Shown: positions 27,860 through 36,961 of the stretch, one piece after another
Layout of the letters: every line of letters starts with the position of its first letter
How positions within the stretch are numbered: position 1 is the first letter of the stretch
Assembly: GCA_020633235.1 (NCBI GenBank)
Contig: JACKEA010000001.1
Location: 2,108,001 to 2,172,000 of the forward strand
Reading direction: 5' to 3'
From: Polyangiaceae bacterium
GTDB taxonomy: Bacteria; Myxococcota_A; Polyangia; Polyangiales; Polyangiaceae
Length of the DNA stretch: 64,000 nucleotides
The notes under the pieces: generated by a model
Seen by the model: only the letters and a program-made list of their open reading frames with translations
What the model was told of the DNA's origin: nothing
The model's database searches: none
Program-made: the position numbers and the translations under genes

Positions 27860-28690
27860 ATGGATTCGGTGAACGTGCGCAACCTGGAACAGATCCAGGA
27901 GGAGGATCCCAAGCGGCGCTCGTCGCGACTGGGCACGCTCCTGCTCGCGTCCTTGGGCGGGGCTGCACTGGTGGTCGTGGGCGTGATGAGCTCCAAGCGG
28001 AGCGGTCCGCCGGCCACTTCGAAGGACGACCCCTTGGCGGCCCTGGTGGCCGCGTCCAAGAACGACGACCTGCCGCCGGAAAAGCTCGACGGTCGCGACG
28101 TCACCTTCCCCGGCATCCTGAGCGACAAGGACACGCCCACCACGGCCCTCGCGGCGGTGAAGGACGAGCGCGGTCGCCTCGTGAAGCAGGACGAGCTTTC
28201 GCTGCCCCCCGGCGCGCCGAGCACGCCGCCGCCGGCCACGGATCGCCTGCCGGTGGTGCCGCTGCCCGCGGGCACGCTGCTGTCGAGCACGCCCGTCACC
28301 ACCGAGCCCAAGGACTCCCTGACGGAGATGGCGGCGGAGGCGTCCAAGGTGGAGCCGACGGACATCGCCCCAGCCGGCAGCGACGGCGGCTACCAGCTGC
28401 AGGTCGCGAGCTTCAAGGATGCAGCGGACGCCGACGCTTTCGTTCAGGATCTGCGCAAGCGGGGGCATCGCGCGTTTCGACAGGCGGCGTACGTGCCGAA
28501 CCGGGGCCTGTGGCACCGCGTTCGCATCGGCCCCTTCAAGACCAAGTATCAGGCCATCCTGTACAAGAAGAAGTTCGAGAGCAGCGAGCGCGTGACGCCC
28601 TTCGTGGTCGACCCGAGTCGCGTGGAGCTGGACGAGAAGATCCGCGCCGCGAAGCTCGCCGCCCGCAAGCGCAAGTACGGCCGCGAGTAG
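27860..28690 (+). CDS. SPOR-domain membrane protein
   Basis: A 276-residue bitopic protein: a short cytoplasmic N-terminus, one membrane helix (about 25-43, LGTLLLASLGGAALVVVGVM), a long Pro/Ala/Thr-rich periplasmic linker, and a C-terminal SPOR domain (about 180-255, GGYQLQVASFKDAADADAF and WHRVRIGPFKTKYQA). SPOR domains bind denuded septal peptidoglycan, so a role in cell division or septum-associated wall work is expected, as for FtsN/DedD. The ATG follows an AGGA ribosome site. Confidence 0.88.
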   Translation: MDSVNVRNLEQIQEEDPKRRSSRLGTLLLASLGGAALVVVGVMSSKRSGPPATSKDDPLAALVAASKNDDLPPEKLDGRDVTFPGILSDKDTPTTALAAVKDERGRLVKQDELSLPPGAPSTPPPATDRLPVVPLPAGTLLSSTPVTTEPKDSLTEMAAEASKVEPTDIAPAGSDGGYQLQVASFKDAADADAFVQDLRKRGHRAFRQAAYVPNRGLWHRVRIGPFKTKYQAILYKKKFESSERVTPFVVDPSRVELDEKIRAAKLAARKRKYGRE

Positions 28691-28731
28691 CACGATTGAC
28701 GCTCTCGGCGCGCGGCGCCAATGCTCCTGGC

Positions 28732-29142
28732 ATGAAGAAGCTGGTGCGCTTCGGCGTGGCGATGGAGCAGGACTTGTTGGAGCGCTTCGACCGCATCGTG
28801 GAGAAGCGGGGCTACCAGAACCGCTCCGAAGCGCTTCGCGACCTGGTGCGGCGGGAGCTGGACCAAGACGCTTGGCAGCACGGCAAGCACACCGTCGCCA
28901 CCATCACGCTGGTGTACGACCACCACGTGCGCGAGCTGACGGATCGCCTCACGGACATCCAGCACGACCACGGCGCGTACATCATCTCCACGCTCCACGT
29001 GCACCTGGATCACGACCACTGCATGGAGGTCATTGCCGCCAAGGGCCCGGCCCGGCAGATCAAGGCGATGGCGGAGCGGCTGATCGGCACCAAGGGCGTC
29101 CAGAGCGGGGACGTCGTGGCCGCCCGCCTGCCCAAGAGCTGA
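28732..29142 (+). CDS. nikR: NikR nickel-responsive regulator
   Basis: A 136-residue repressor with an N-terminal ribbon-helix-helix domain (VRFGVAMEQDLLERFDRIVE, RSEALRDLVRREL) and a C-terminal ACT-type domain. The high-affinity nickel ligands of E. coli NikR (His76, His87, His89, Cys95) are all matched: the first His in TLVYDHHV and the rest in STLHVHLDHDHCMEV. Nickel-bound tetramers repress nickel uptake genes. No nickel-specific importer or nickel enzyme lies in the window, and I found no GTATGA-type dyad beside it. Confidence 0.94.
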   Translation: MKKLVRFGVAMEQDLLERFDRIVEKRGYQNRSEALRDLVRRELDQDAWQHGKHTVATITLVYDHHVRELTDRLTDIQHDHGAYIISTLHVHLDHDHCMEVIAAKGPARQIKAMAERLIGTKGVQSGDVVAARLPKS

Positions 29143-29149
29143 GAGCGCG

Positions 29150-30283
29150 TCAGCGTCGGCCCGGCGACTTGCGCGCCAGCTGCTGCTTCACCGCCTGCGC
29201 GACCGCGCCGGGGATGTTCTTGCTGCGGCTCAGCGAGCGCAGGTCCGCCTCTCGCAGGTGCGGGATCAGACGCGACGCGAAGGTGAACGGCGTGCGCGGG
29301 TTGCTCACCAGGTTCAGCTTGATCTGATAGTGCCGGACGAACTCGCGGTTCTTGGCGATCTCCCGGAGCACGTCGTCGCCCACGCTGCGGCTGGCGCTGA
29401 TCCGGGCCGCTTCGTTCTCGCGCATCATTGGGCTCTTGACCGCAGCCACCGCGACCAGCCGATTCGGATCGCGGACCAGGAGCAGCCGCTCCGCCGCGGT
29501 GCCCAGCTGCGCACGGCGGATTTTCTGGGTCACCGTCATCTGCCCGATCTGGGCGTAGAGCGGCAGGAACTTGTCGCGCAGCTGCTCTTCGCCCTCGTCG
29601 TCGAGCTCGTGGGTGTCGTCGTCGTCGCTGTCCAGGTCCGTCCGAGCCGCGATGGTTTCGGTTTCCTGGAACAGCACGTCGTCGAAGGTGGGCTCCGGCG
29701 TGGCCTCCGGGATGAGCTCGTTCTTGATCGCCGCCGCGGCTTCCTTGAACGCGGGTATCTCCAGCTCGAGGCCGTTGCGCACGGCCAGCTCGATCAGCCG
29801 ATCCGAGGTGGACATGCGCACGTTCTTGTTCATGTAGAGCTTCTCGATCACTCGAGGGTGCTCCAGCATGCGCTGCTCGTTGGTGGCGATCAGCTCGCCG
29901 ATGCGCTCGTCCGCGCGCTCCGCCAGCACCACCAGCGCTTGGCCGGTGATGCGCGGCATGCGCAGGAGCTTCTCGACGACCTCGTGCTCCCGGCCGTAGC
30001 TCTCGGCCAGGCGCTCCGTGACGAAGCCGGGCAGGTCCGCCGACAGGGCACCGTTCATCAGCGGTGGCGGCAGCTTGGCTAGGGTGGCGCGGGCGGCTTC
30101 GGCGATCTTCGCGTCGGCCTCGCTCCCGAGCACCGCGATGACAGTGACGATGTCGCCCGGCTTGAGGCCCGGAATGATGCCCTTGGCCGCCATCATCTTG
30201 GCGGGCGCGGGGGCGGACGGGCCCAGGATCTTCTGCGCCGGACCCGGCAACGAGGAAATGTCGATGGGCGGGGAGTCAGCCAT
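29150..30283 (-). CDS. Hypothetical protein, HEAT-like helical repeats
   Basis: A 377-residue soluble protein with no signal peptide. It is almost entirely helical with repeats of about 40 residues (such as VIEKLYMNKNVRMSTSDRLI), broken by an acidic linker with a run of Asp at about residues 218-232. I know related uncharacterised proteins only from myxobacteria and cannot name a family. It is convergent with nikR, 8 bp apart. Confidence 0.75.
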   Translation of the reverse strand: MADSPPIDISSLPGPAQKILGPSAPAPAKMMAAKGIIPGLKPGDIVTVIAVLGSEADAKIAEAARATLAKLPPPLMNGALSADLPGFVTERLAESYGREHEVVEKLLRMPRITGQALVVLAERADERIGELIATNEQRMLEHPRVIEKLYMNKNVRMSTSDRLIELAVRNGLELEIPAFKEAAAAIKNELIPEATPEPTFDDVLFQETETIAARTDLDSDDDDTHELDDEGEEQLRDKFLPLYAQIGQMTVTQKIRRAQLGTAAERLLLVRDPNRLVAVAAVKSPMMRENEAARISASRSVGDDVLREIAKNREFVRHYQIKLNLVSNPRTPFTFASRLIPHLREADLRSLSRSKNIPGAVAQAVKQQLARKSPGRR

Positions 30284-30473
30284 GGGAAGAGCCTGAGGTC
30301 AGCCTAGAGCTTCTGGTCGGACCCCAGCAAGACCGGGGCGTCGCGTCAAAGCGAAGTGGCCTGGTTGCGGCTGTGCCGGGGCCTTATTATGTTCGCTCGA
30401 AACCTTCGGCAGCGTGGTGCCTGCCGGCGAGGCGGGCCAGCACGGGTCGGAGAGCGAAGACAGGAGCGCGTTC

Positions 30474-31901
30474 ATGGGTATCGTGGATTTCGTCAAGGGT
30501 GGCGTGCAGCGCATGATGATCGCGCGGCCGGACGACCAGAAAGACAAGGTCGTCTACAAGCACCCGGATCAGACGTTTCCGTTTTGGAGCCAACTCACCG
30601 TCGATTCCGACGAGGTCTGCTTGTTCTTCAAGGACGGGCAGTACGTGGGTGGCCTCGGTGCCGGTCGTCATACGTTGCAGACGCAGAACATTCCGTTCCT
30701 GAACTCGCTGATCGACAAGTTCACGGGCGGCAACGTCTTCATCAGCGAGCTGTACTTCGTCACCACTCGCCCGCTGTACAACCAAGGCTTCGGCGGCCCC
30801 ATCGGATCGATGCGCGATCCGGAGCTCGACATCCGGGTGAACCCGCGAGTGTTCGGCACCTACTCCTACAAGGTCGCGGACCCGGTGAAGTTCGTCCTCG
30901 AGTTCGTGGGCCAGAGCGGCTCGGCGGATCCCGATCAGGCGATGCAGTGGGTGCGCGATCAGCTGGTGATGGGCCTGAAGTCCACGCTCACCCGCCTGAT
31001 CAAGGCCGGCGACATGACCATGATGGACCTCGGCAGCTGCGGTCCCGACGTGGCGCGCGCCATCGTGGCGGACTGCCCGGACATGGCGAAGATCGGCGTC
31101 CAGGTCCTCGAGATCGCCAAGCTGAACATCAATCTGTCGGAGGAAGATCAGGCGCGGATCGACGAGTTCCAGGACCAGATCGTCCAAGCCAAGATCGACG
31201 CGCGCAAGGCCAAGATCGGCGTCTCCCAGGCCGAGGCGGAAGCGCAGCAGAAGCAGTATCAGCTGGATCAGGAATTCGCGAACCGCGCCCGCTACGTGAA
31301 CCAGCTCGACGTGGGTCGCTACCAACAATACGCCCAGGCCGAGGCCATGATGGGTCTCGGCGAAGGGTTGGCGCAGGGCGGTGGCGAGGGCACGGCCGGC
31401 GCCGGCATGGCCGCCGGCATGGGTCTCGGCGCCGGCATGATGTACGGCGCCCGCGCCCCCGGACCAGGCTATCCGCCGCAAGGCTATCCGCCCCAGGGCT
31501 ATCCACCGCCGGGCTATCCGCCGCAAGGTTATCCGCCGCCGGGCTACGGCTACCCTCCGCAGCAGGGCTACCCGCCCCAGGGTCAGCAGGGCTATCCGCC
31601 TCAGGGACAGCAGGGCGCGCCGCCCGGCTACGGTCCGCCCCCTGGTTATGGTCCGCCCCCTGGGTACGGTCCGCCTCCTGGGTACGGTCCGCCGCCGCAA
31701 GGCGCACCGCCGCAAGGCGCGCCGCCGCAAGGCGCGCCGCCGCAGGGCGCACCGCCGCAAGGTGCAGCGCCGCAAGGTGCAGCGCCGGGGGCGCCGCCGC
31801 CGGCCGCGGCCCCTCAGGGGAACAACTGCCCGAAGTGCGGCGCGCAGACGCCGCCCAACGGGAAGTTCTGCGCCGAGTGCGGCACTCAGCTCGGCGGTTG
31901 A
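30474..31901 (+). CDS. SPFH-domain protein with GYPPQ repeats and C-terminal zinc ribbon
   Basis: A 475-residue protein. Residues 1-230 form an SPFH (band-7-like) domain of the YdjI/virion-core type (VEHPDQ-like start, GSMRDPELDIRVNPRVFGTY). A coiled stretch follows (about 225-300), then a Gly-rich turn, a long GYPPQ/GYGPPP/QGAPP repeat region, and a C-terminal zinc ribbon with two Cys pairs (CPKCGAQTPPNGKFCAECG). Such proteins scaffold membrane patches. The ATG at 30474 has AGGAG about 8 bases upstream. A strong hairpin follows at 31913 before a kinase gene carrying a similar zinc ribbon. Confidence 0.85.
   Translation: MGIVDFVKGGVQRMMIARPDDQKDKVVYKHPDQTFPFWSQLTVDSDEVCLFFKDGQYVGGLGAGRHTLQTQNIPFLNSLIDKFTGGNVFISELYFVTTRPLYNQGFGGPIGSMRDPELDIRVNPRVFGTYSYKVADPVKFVLEFVGQSGSADPDQAMQWVRDQLVMGLKSTLTRLIKAGDMTMMDLGSCGPDVARAIVADCPDMAKIGVQVLEIAKLNINLSEEDQARIDEFQDQIVQAKIDARKAKIGVSQAEAEAQQKQYQLDQEFANRARYVNQLDVGRYQQYAQAEAMMGLGEGLAQGGGEGTAGAGMAAGMGLGAGMMYGARAPGPGYPPQGYPPQGYPPPGYPPQGYPPPGYGYPPQQGYPPQGQQGYPPQGQQGAPPGYGPPPGYGPPPGYGPPPGYGPPPQGAPPQGAPPQGAPPQGAPPQGAAPQGAAPGAPPPAAAPQGNNCPKCGAQTPPNGKFCAECGTQLGG
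31467..31790 (+). repeat. In-frame Pro/Gly/Gln tandem repeats
   Basis: Within the SPFH protein gene: 15-base units encoding GYPPQ/GYPPP, then 18-base units encoding GYGPPP, then 15-base units encoding QGAPP. Near-identical neighbours at DNA level point to slippage, so copy number probably varies between strains. Confidence 0.85.
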
Positions 31902-31912
31902 ACGCGTCCGAG

Positions 31913-31941
31913 TCGGGGCACGCACGTTTCGCGTGCCCCGA
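31913..31941 (+). terminator. Strong intergenic hairpin
   Basis: A perfect 11-bp stem (TCGGGGCACGC / GCGTGCCCCGA) with a 7-base loop ACGTTTC, 12 bases after the SPFH gene stop. There is no downstream T tract (TGCTGAGC), so it may be a 3'-end stabiliser or a Rho-independent terminator of reduced strength. Confidence 0.55.
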
Positions 31942-31965
31942 TGCTGAGCTACGCTGACGGGGTTC

Positions 31966-33432
31966 GTGGCCAAGGAGACGCTCATCCAGTTCGACTCGCC
32001 GCGGCAGGCGTCGGTGTGCCCGAGCTGCGGCCAGCATTTCTCCGGCGACGCGCGCTTCTGTCCCTTCGACGGCGAGCCCTTGGGCGCGGACGCCGAGTGG
32101 GACCCGGACGAAGATCCGTTGCTCGGCGGCGTGGTGGACGGTCGCTATCAGGTCGAGCACGTGCTCGGGGAGGGCGGCATGGGTACCGTGTACGCGGTGC
32201 GCCACGTGACGCTGGGCCGTCGCTTCGCGCTCAAGGCCCTGCGCCGGGACCTGGCCCAGGACTCGGATCTTCCGCCGCGCTTCATCCAAGAGGCGAAGGC
32301 CGCTGCTGCCGTGAGCCACCCCAACGTGGTGCAGATCACGGATTTCGGCACCCTGCCGAGCGGGCAGCCCTATTTCGTGATGGAGCTCCTGGACGGCGTG
32401 CCCCTGAGCCGCGTGATCCGCGACGGGGGTCCCGTGCCCGTCCAGCGCGCGGTGGGCATCGCGGCTCAGGTCGCCCAGGCGCTCGCTGCCGCCCATGTGG
32501 CCGGCGTCGTGCATCGCGATCTGAAGCCGGACAACATCCAGGTGTCGCCCATGGGCGATCGCGATCTGGTCAAGGTGCTCGACTTCGGCTTGGCGAAGGT
32601 GGCGGGAGGTAGCCGCTTCACGCGGGCGGGCATGGTGTTCGGTACGCCCCACTACATGAGCCCGGAACAAGCCGCGGGGGAACCCAGCGACCATCGCGTG
32701 GACGTGTACGCGCTCGGCATCGTTCTGTACGAAATGCTCACGGGCAAGCTGCCCTTCGAAGCCGACACCTTCATGGGAGTGCTGACCAAGCACATCTACA
32801 TGACGCCGTCGTTACCCAGCCAGGTGCTGGGGGACGCGCGCGTCCTGGGTCCTCTCGAAGCGGTCGTGATGCGCTGCCTGGAGAAGAAGCCCGACAAGCG
32901 CTTCGCCTCCATGGACGAGCTGCTCGCGGAGCTGGAAAGCGCTGCCGGTGCCCTGGGCTTCAGCGAGGCGCCGATCTCCGACGCGCCGACGTCGCGCCGC
33001 TCGGTTCCGGTGGTGTCGTCCCCGGCGCCGACGGTCATCGACTCCGTGCAGCTGCCGATCGTGAAGCGACGCTTTCCGCCCTGGGTCGTGGTCGGTGGCG
33101 TGCTGTTGCTGCTGGTGGTCGTGGCGGCGTTCGGCCTGGGCGGCCAGTCGTCCCCCGCCGGGGCGGCCAGTGCGTCCCCGGTGCCCTCGGCGCCGGACAC
33201 CGCCACGCCGGCGGAGCCGATCGTTTCCGCGGCGGACCAACCCCCAGAATCCCCCCAGGTCGAGGTCTCGGCGTCGGCCCCGGCGCCGGCCCCCGAGCCC
33301 CCAAAGGCCGCGACGGGCGCGGCGGTCCCGGCTCCCCCGGCGCCTTCCCACTCCGACAAGCCCCCCGCCCAGAAGCCGCCGAAGAGCGGAACTTTCGGGG
33401 GAAGCGAGATCGTCGACCCCTGGGGCAAATGA
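31966..33432 (+). CDS. Ser/Thr protein kinase with N-terminal zinc ribbon
   Basis: A 488-residue Hanks-type kinase. Residues 18-37 form a zinc ribbon (CPSCGQHFSGDARFCPFDGE). The kinase domain (about 58-325) has the Gly loop GEGGMGTVY, Lys in FALKAL, catalytic HRDLKPDN and DFG, all intact. A single helix (about 366-386, WVVVGGVLLLLVVVAAFGLG) leads to a Pro/Ala-rich periplasmic tail with no sensor domain. Its zinc ribbon resembles the one closing the preceding SPFH protein. The start is GTG. Confidence 0.92.
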   Translation: MAKETLIQFDSPRQASVCPSCGQHFSGDARFCPFDGEPLGADAEWDPDEDPLLGGVVDGRYQVEHVLGEGGMGTVYAVRHVTLGRRFALKALRRDLAQDSDLPPRFIQEAKAAAAVSHPNVVQITDFGTLPSGQPYFVMELLDGVPLSRVIRDGGPVPVQRAVGIAAQVAQALAAAHVAGVVHRDLKPDNIQVSPMGDRDLVKVLDFGLAKVAGGSRFTRAGMVFGTPHYMSPEQAAGEPSDHRVDVYALGIVLYEMLTGKLPFEADTFMGVLTKHIYMTPSLPSQVLGDARVLGPLEAVVMRCLEKKPDKRFASMDELLAELESAAGALGFSEAPISDAPTSRRSVPVVSSPAPTVIDSVQLPIVKRRFPPWVVVGGVLLLLVVVAAFGLGGQSSPAGAASASPVPSAPDTATPAEPIVSAADQPPESPQVEVSASAPAPAPEPPKAATGAAVPAPPAPSHSDKPPAQKPPKSGTFGGSEIVDPWGK

Positions 33433-33498
33433 GGCGTCCTGGCGTCGAGGCGCCGGGCTCGCTATAAGCACGGAGCCCGGAGCACGGCAGGGTACGAG

Positions 33499-35943
33499 GT
33501 GGCGAAACGACAGCTTTTACTGGTCGACGCTGATCCGCGCAGTGTGCGGGTCTTGGAGGTCAGCCTCAAGAAGGCGGGCTACAGCGTCACTACGGCATCC
33601 GACGGCGCGGATGCGTTGGCCAAGGTCGAGTACTCGACGCCCGACCTGATCCTGACCGACACCAAACTGCCGCGGCTGGACGGCTACGAGCTCGTGCGAC
33701 GCCTCAAGGAGGAGAGCGAGTTCGGCAACATCCCGGTGGTGTTCCTCACCAGCCAGAAATCGATCGAGGACAAGATCCGCGGTCTCGAGCTGGGCGTGGA
33801 GGATTACCTCACCAAACCCATCTTCGTTCGCGAGCTGCTCGCGCGCGTGAACTTGCTCTTGGCGCGCCGCACGCAGGAGCGAATGGCCACCAGCATGCCG
33901 GTGAGCGCGCGAACGCGTCTCAGCGGATCGTTGGAAGACATGGGCGTGGTGGACTTGCTGCAGACCTTCGAGGTCAGCCGCAAGAGCGGTATCGCTCGCA
34001 TCGGGGATGGTCATCGCGAAGCCATCGTGTACTTCCGCGACGGCAAGGTGGTGGACGCCGAGCTCGGTCGGCTGCGCGGGGAAGAAGCGGTGTACCGCGC
34101 GCTGATCTGGAGCAGCGGTAACTTCGAGGTCGAGTTCCGGCCGGTTTCGAACGACGACGTGATCCCGACCTCCACTCAGGGGCTGCTCATGGAGGGCATG
34201 CGCCGGGTGGACGAGTGGGGACGGCTGCTCGAGCAGCTGCCGCCGCTGGCCACGATCTTCGAGATCGATCACGAGCAGCTGGTCGCGCGCCTCAACGAGA
34301 TCCCCGACGAGCTGAACGGCATCTTGCGCCTGTTCGACGGCCGCCGGACGCTGCTCGACGTGGTGGACGACTCGCCCTTCGAGGACCTGTCCACCCTCTC
34401 CACGGTGACCAAGCTGTTCTTCGAGGGGCTGCTCGTGATTCGGCCGGAGGGGGAGGGCGAGCACGACCACGACCACGACGAGGTCGTCCCCAGTGCCGAG
34501 GCCGAGGCACCACAGCGGCTGTCTCGGGCCGGGGAGTTCGACGTAGTGCCCGCGCGGCAGTCGATGGAAGTCGGCGAGGCGTCGGGCAGCTGGCGGCCAC
34601 CAGCCCCGGACGTGGCCGTCGCCGAGAGCGGCATGGTGCACACGCTCCCCGGTGTGGAGAGCGAGCCGGAGCGCACCGCAGCGCGGGCCCCGGCGCGGGT
34701 GGTCGTGCCACCGCCGAAGCCGTCGCCACCGAAGCCCCCGCCCAAGCCGTCGCGAGAAGCGCGCGGTCTGGATTCCACGGAGCTCGGGCTGGGGCCCCCT
34801 CCGCCGCCCCCGCGGGTCCCGGCGAGCCTGGACAAGACGGAGATGGGCCTAGGGCCGGCAGCGAGCGTGGCCAAGCAGGAGGCCATGCCCAAGAGCACGC
34901 TGCCGGACACGCCCGACGCGCGTGCCGCGGTGGCCATTGCCAAGAGCGCGCTGGACGCATCGGCGCCCTCCACCGTGCGTGCCACACCCGACGCACGTTT
35001 GGGACCCGGCAAGGTGATCCCGTTCCCTGCATCCAAGAAAGACGACGAGGGGGTCGAACAGCAGGCGGCGGAAAAGCCGAAGCCTGTCGAGGAGACCGAC
35101 GTGGCGAGAAAGCGGTCAGCCGCAAAGAAGAAGAAGAGGAAGAGCCAGCCGCCCAAGGCAGCGCAAGAGTCCGTGCGGGACTCGGCGGTGTCGTTGAAGG
35201 CGGAGCCGGAGGAGAAGGAAGAAGAGGCTCCCAAGAGCGATCGCGCGGTCGCCGAGGCAGCACCTCCGAGCTCCAAGAAGCCGACGGACAAGAAGCCCCA
35301 CGACAAGACCAAGGGCGAGCACCACCACGACGAAGAGTGGCATCACGACTTCTTCACCGAGGGAGACGAAGGCCGCTACGAGGGCGGGCCGGCTCACGTG
35401 GAGCATCACGACGACTTCTCGGATCTGGACGTGGGGCGCACCTCTCGCGTCTCGATGACGCCGGAGCAGGAAGCGCGCCGCGCCCGGGCCACGCGCATCG
35501 TCGCCACGGTGATTGGCTTCGCCCTGGCCGTGGGTGGCGTCGCGCTGTTCAACAGCTGGCGCCACAAGAGCGCGACGCCGGAGCCGTCGGCGATGCCCAC
35601 CATGCCGCCGGCGCCCACCGTGGCCAAGACGACAGCCGTGCCCACCGCCACGGCGACGGTCACCGCCACAGCGGAGCCGGAGCCTGCCGCGTCCGCCGAG
35701 CCGGAGCCTGCCGCGTCCGCCGAGCCGGAGCCCGCGGCGTCTGCCGAGCCCGTGGCCGAGAAACCCGAGCCCGTGGTCGAGAAACCCGCGCCCGTGGTCG
35801 ACAAGCCCAAGCCGCCGGTGGTCCAGCCGAAGCCGGTGGCCGTGAAGCCCCCGCCGCCACCGCCCCCCACGGAGCCGCCGCCTCCGCCGCCACCGCCCGC
35901 CACGGGCGAAAAGCCGCCGACGGCCTCGTTCCCCACACCCTGA
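33499..35943 (+). CDS. Receiver-PATAN (DUF4388) protein with C-terminal membrane helix
   Basis: An 814-residue protein. A CheY-like receiver (1-120) has the phospho-acceptor Asp54 (ILTDTKLPRLDGY), the conserved Thr of FLTSQ and Lys of YLTKPI. A PATAN/DUF4388 domain follows (about 140-245, SGSLEDMGVVDLLQTFEVSR), then a winged-helix-like segment and long low-complexity, Lys/Glu- and His/Asp-rich linkers. A membrane helix (about 660-680, IVATVIGFALAVGGVALFNS) and a repeat-rich Pro/Ala tail end it. The receiver is cytoplasmic, so the tail is probably periplasmic. PATAN proteins link two-component signalling to motility or gene control. Confidence 0.85.
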   Translation: MAKRQLLLVDADPRSVRVLEVSLKKAGYSVTTASDGADALAKVEYSTPDLILTDTKLPRLDGYELVRRLKEESEFGNIPVVFLTSQKSIEDKIRGLELGVEDYLTKPIFVRELLARVNLLLARRTQERMATSMPVSARTRLSGSLEDMGVVDLLQTFEVSRKSGIARIGDGHREAIVYFRDGKVVDAELGRLRGEEAVYRALIWSSGNFEVEFRPVSNDDVIPTSTQGLLMEGMRRVDEWGRLLEQLPPLATIFEIDHEQLVARLNEIPDELNGILRLFDGRRTLLDVVDDSPFEDLSTLSTVTKLFFEGLLVIRPEGEGEHDHDHDEVVPSAEAEAPQRLSRAGEFDVVPARQSMEVGEASGSWRPPAPDVAVAESGMVHTLPGVESEPERTAARAPARVVVPPPKPSPPKPPPKPSREARGLDSTELGLGPPPPPPRVPASLDKTEMGLGPAASVAKQEAMPKSTLPDTPDARAAVAIAKSALDASAPSTVRATPDARLGPGKVIPFPASKKDDEGVEQQAAEKPKPVEETDVARKRSAAKKKKRKSQPPKAAQESVRDSAVSLKAEPEEKEEEAPKSDRAVAEAAPPSSKKPTDKKPHDKTKGEHHHDEEWHHDFFTEGDEGRYEGGPAHVEHHDDFSDLDVGRTSRVSMTPEQEARRARATRIVATVIGFALAVGGVALFNSWRHKSATPEPSAMPTMPPAPTVAKTTAVPTATATVTATAEPEPAASAEPEPAASAEPEPAASAEPVAEKPEPVVEKPAPVVDKPKPPVVQPKPVAVKPPPPPPPTEPPPPPPPPATGEKPPTASFPTP
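35674..35745 (+). repeat. 24-bp in-frame tandem repeat, three copies
   Basis: Units of GAGCCGGAGCCTGCCGCG plus TCCGCC encode EPEPAASA at the start of the Pro/Ala tail of the receiver-PATAN protein. Copies 1 and 2 are identical; copy 3 has three changes. Confidence 0.85.
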
Positions 35944-35989
35944 CTGCCGAAATCTTGGGAGGGTGACGGCCCTTCCGTATGTTCCGACC

Positions 35990-36919
35990 ATGGCGCGTTG
36001 GCCGTGGCTCGGGGCTCTGCTTTTTCTTTTGGGTTGTGGCGGCGCGGTAACCCCGCGGACGAAGCTCGTGGCGACGTCACCGGCGGTGCTGCCCGCGCCG
36101 CGGGTGCACCTGGCGCGGCTCACGCCGCCCGGCCCTGCTCGCCTCGGTGCCGGCGTGCGGCGGCTCAGCGCGGAGCCCGCGGCGCGGCGCTTCCGCGAGC
36201 CCGTGGTCGCGCCGGAGCACACCCGCGCGATCGTGCTCCTCTACCACGGCTTCGACGATGGCCGGGACAAGCTCAGCGTGAAGAGCTCGGCCTTCGAGCG
36301 GCAGCTCGGCTGGCTCGCGGACAATCACGTCGAGATCGTCTCCACCAGCGAGCTGCTCGACTATCTGGAAGGGCGGCGCTGGCTACCGGAGCGCGTGGCG
36401 GTGATCACCATCGATGACGGGCGCCGCAGCGTGTTCCGGCGCGCTTGGCCCATTCTCGCCCGCCACGGTGCGCGCTTCACCGTGGGGCTGCCCACCGGTG
36501 TGCTCTCGGATCCGAAGAACGCGCCGGTCATGAGCTGGTCCGAAGTGCGTCAGATGGTGGCGTCGGGCCTGTGCGAGGTCGCGAGCCATGGCCACATGCA
36601 CCGCAGTCTGCCGAAGCTCGAGGGCAAGAAGCTGGCGGAGGAGCTCAACCTGTCGCGGCGCATCATCGAGCGGGAGACGGGGCGGCCGCCGGTGGCGTAC
36701 TTCTATCCGCTGGGCGCGTTCGATCGCGGTGCCGCGCGGCAGGTGGAGCGCGCGGGCTATCGCGCCGCGTTTCGCGCCAGCGGCGCACCCGTGACCTTGG
36801 GCTCCGGCTCGCGCTTTTGGCTACCGCGGGCCAGCGTGGTGTACCGGCAGGGCGGCGTGATCGCGCAGTACTTCGACGACGCCTTCGCGGACGGCGCCGT
36901 TGCCCGCCGCGCACCGTGA
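35990..36919 (+). CDS. Polysaccharide deacetylase lipoprotein
   Basis: A 309-residue protein whose ATG at 35990 gives WLGALLFLLGCGG, a lipobox. The NodB domain (about 75-270) has motif 1 TIDDG (the catalytic Asp and a metal Asp), motif 2 SHGHMH (two metal His ligands) and the late segment RPPVAYFYPLGAFD. It should remove N- or O-acetyl groups from peptidoglycan or an exopolysaccharide at the envelope. Its active-site residues look complete. Confidence 0.9.
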   Translation: MARWPWLGALLFLLGCGGAVTPRTKLVATSPAVLPAPRVHLARLTPPGPARLGAGVRRLSAEPAARRFREPVVAPEHTRAIVLLYHGFDDGRDKLSVKSSAFERQLGWLADNHVEIVSTSELLDYLEGRRWLPERVAVITIDDGRRSVFRRAWPILARHGARFTVGLPTGVLSDPKNAPVMSWSEVRQMVASGLCEVASHGHMHRSLPKLEGKKLAEELNLSRRIIERETGRPPVAYFYPLGAFDRGAARQVERAGYRAAFRASGAPVTLGSGSRFWLPRASVVYRQGGVIAQYFDDAFADGAVARRAP

Positions 36920-36925
36920 GCCCGG

Positions 36926-36959
36926 GCAGCGGTGTGGCCGCGGCGGACCAACCCCCAGA
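36926..36959. repeat. Copy of the dispersed intergenic element
   Basis: GCAGCGGTGTGGCCGCGGCG followed by GACCAACCC resembles 10239-10266 (24 bases with two differences). The 22-base stretch at 36938-36959 is also identical to 33227-33248 inside the kinase gene linker. It forms an imperfect hairpin in the 42-bp gap between convergent genes. Confidence 0.45.
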
Positions 36960-36961
36960 TC

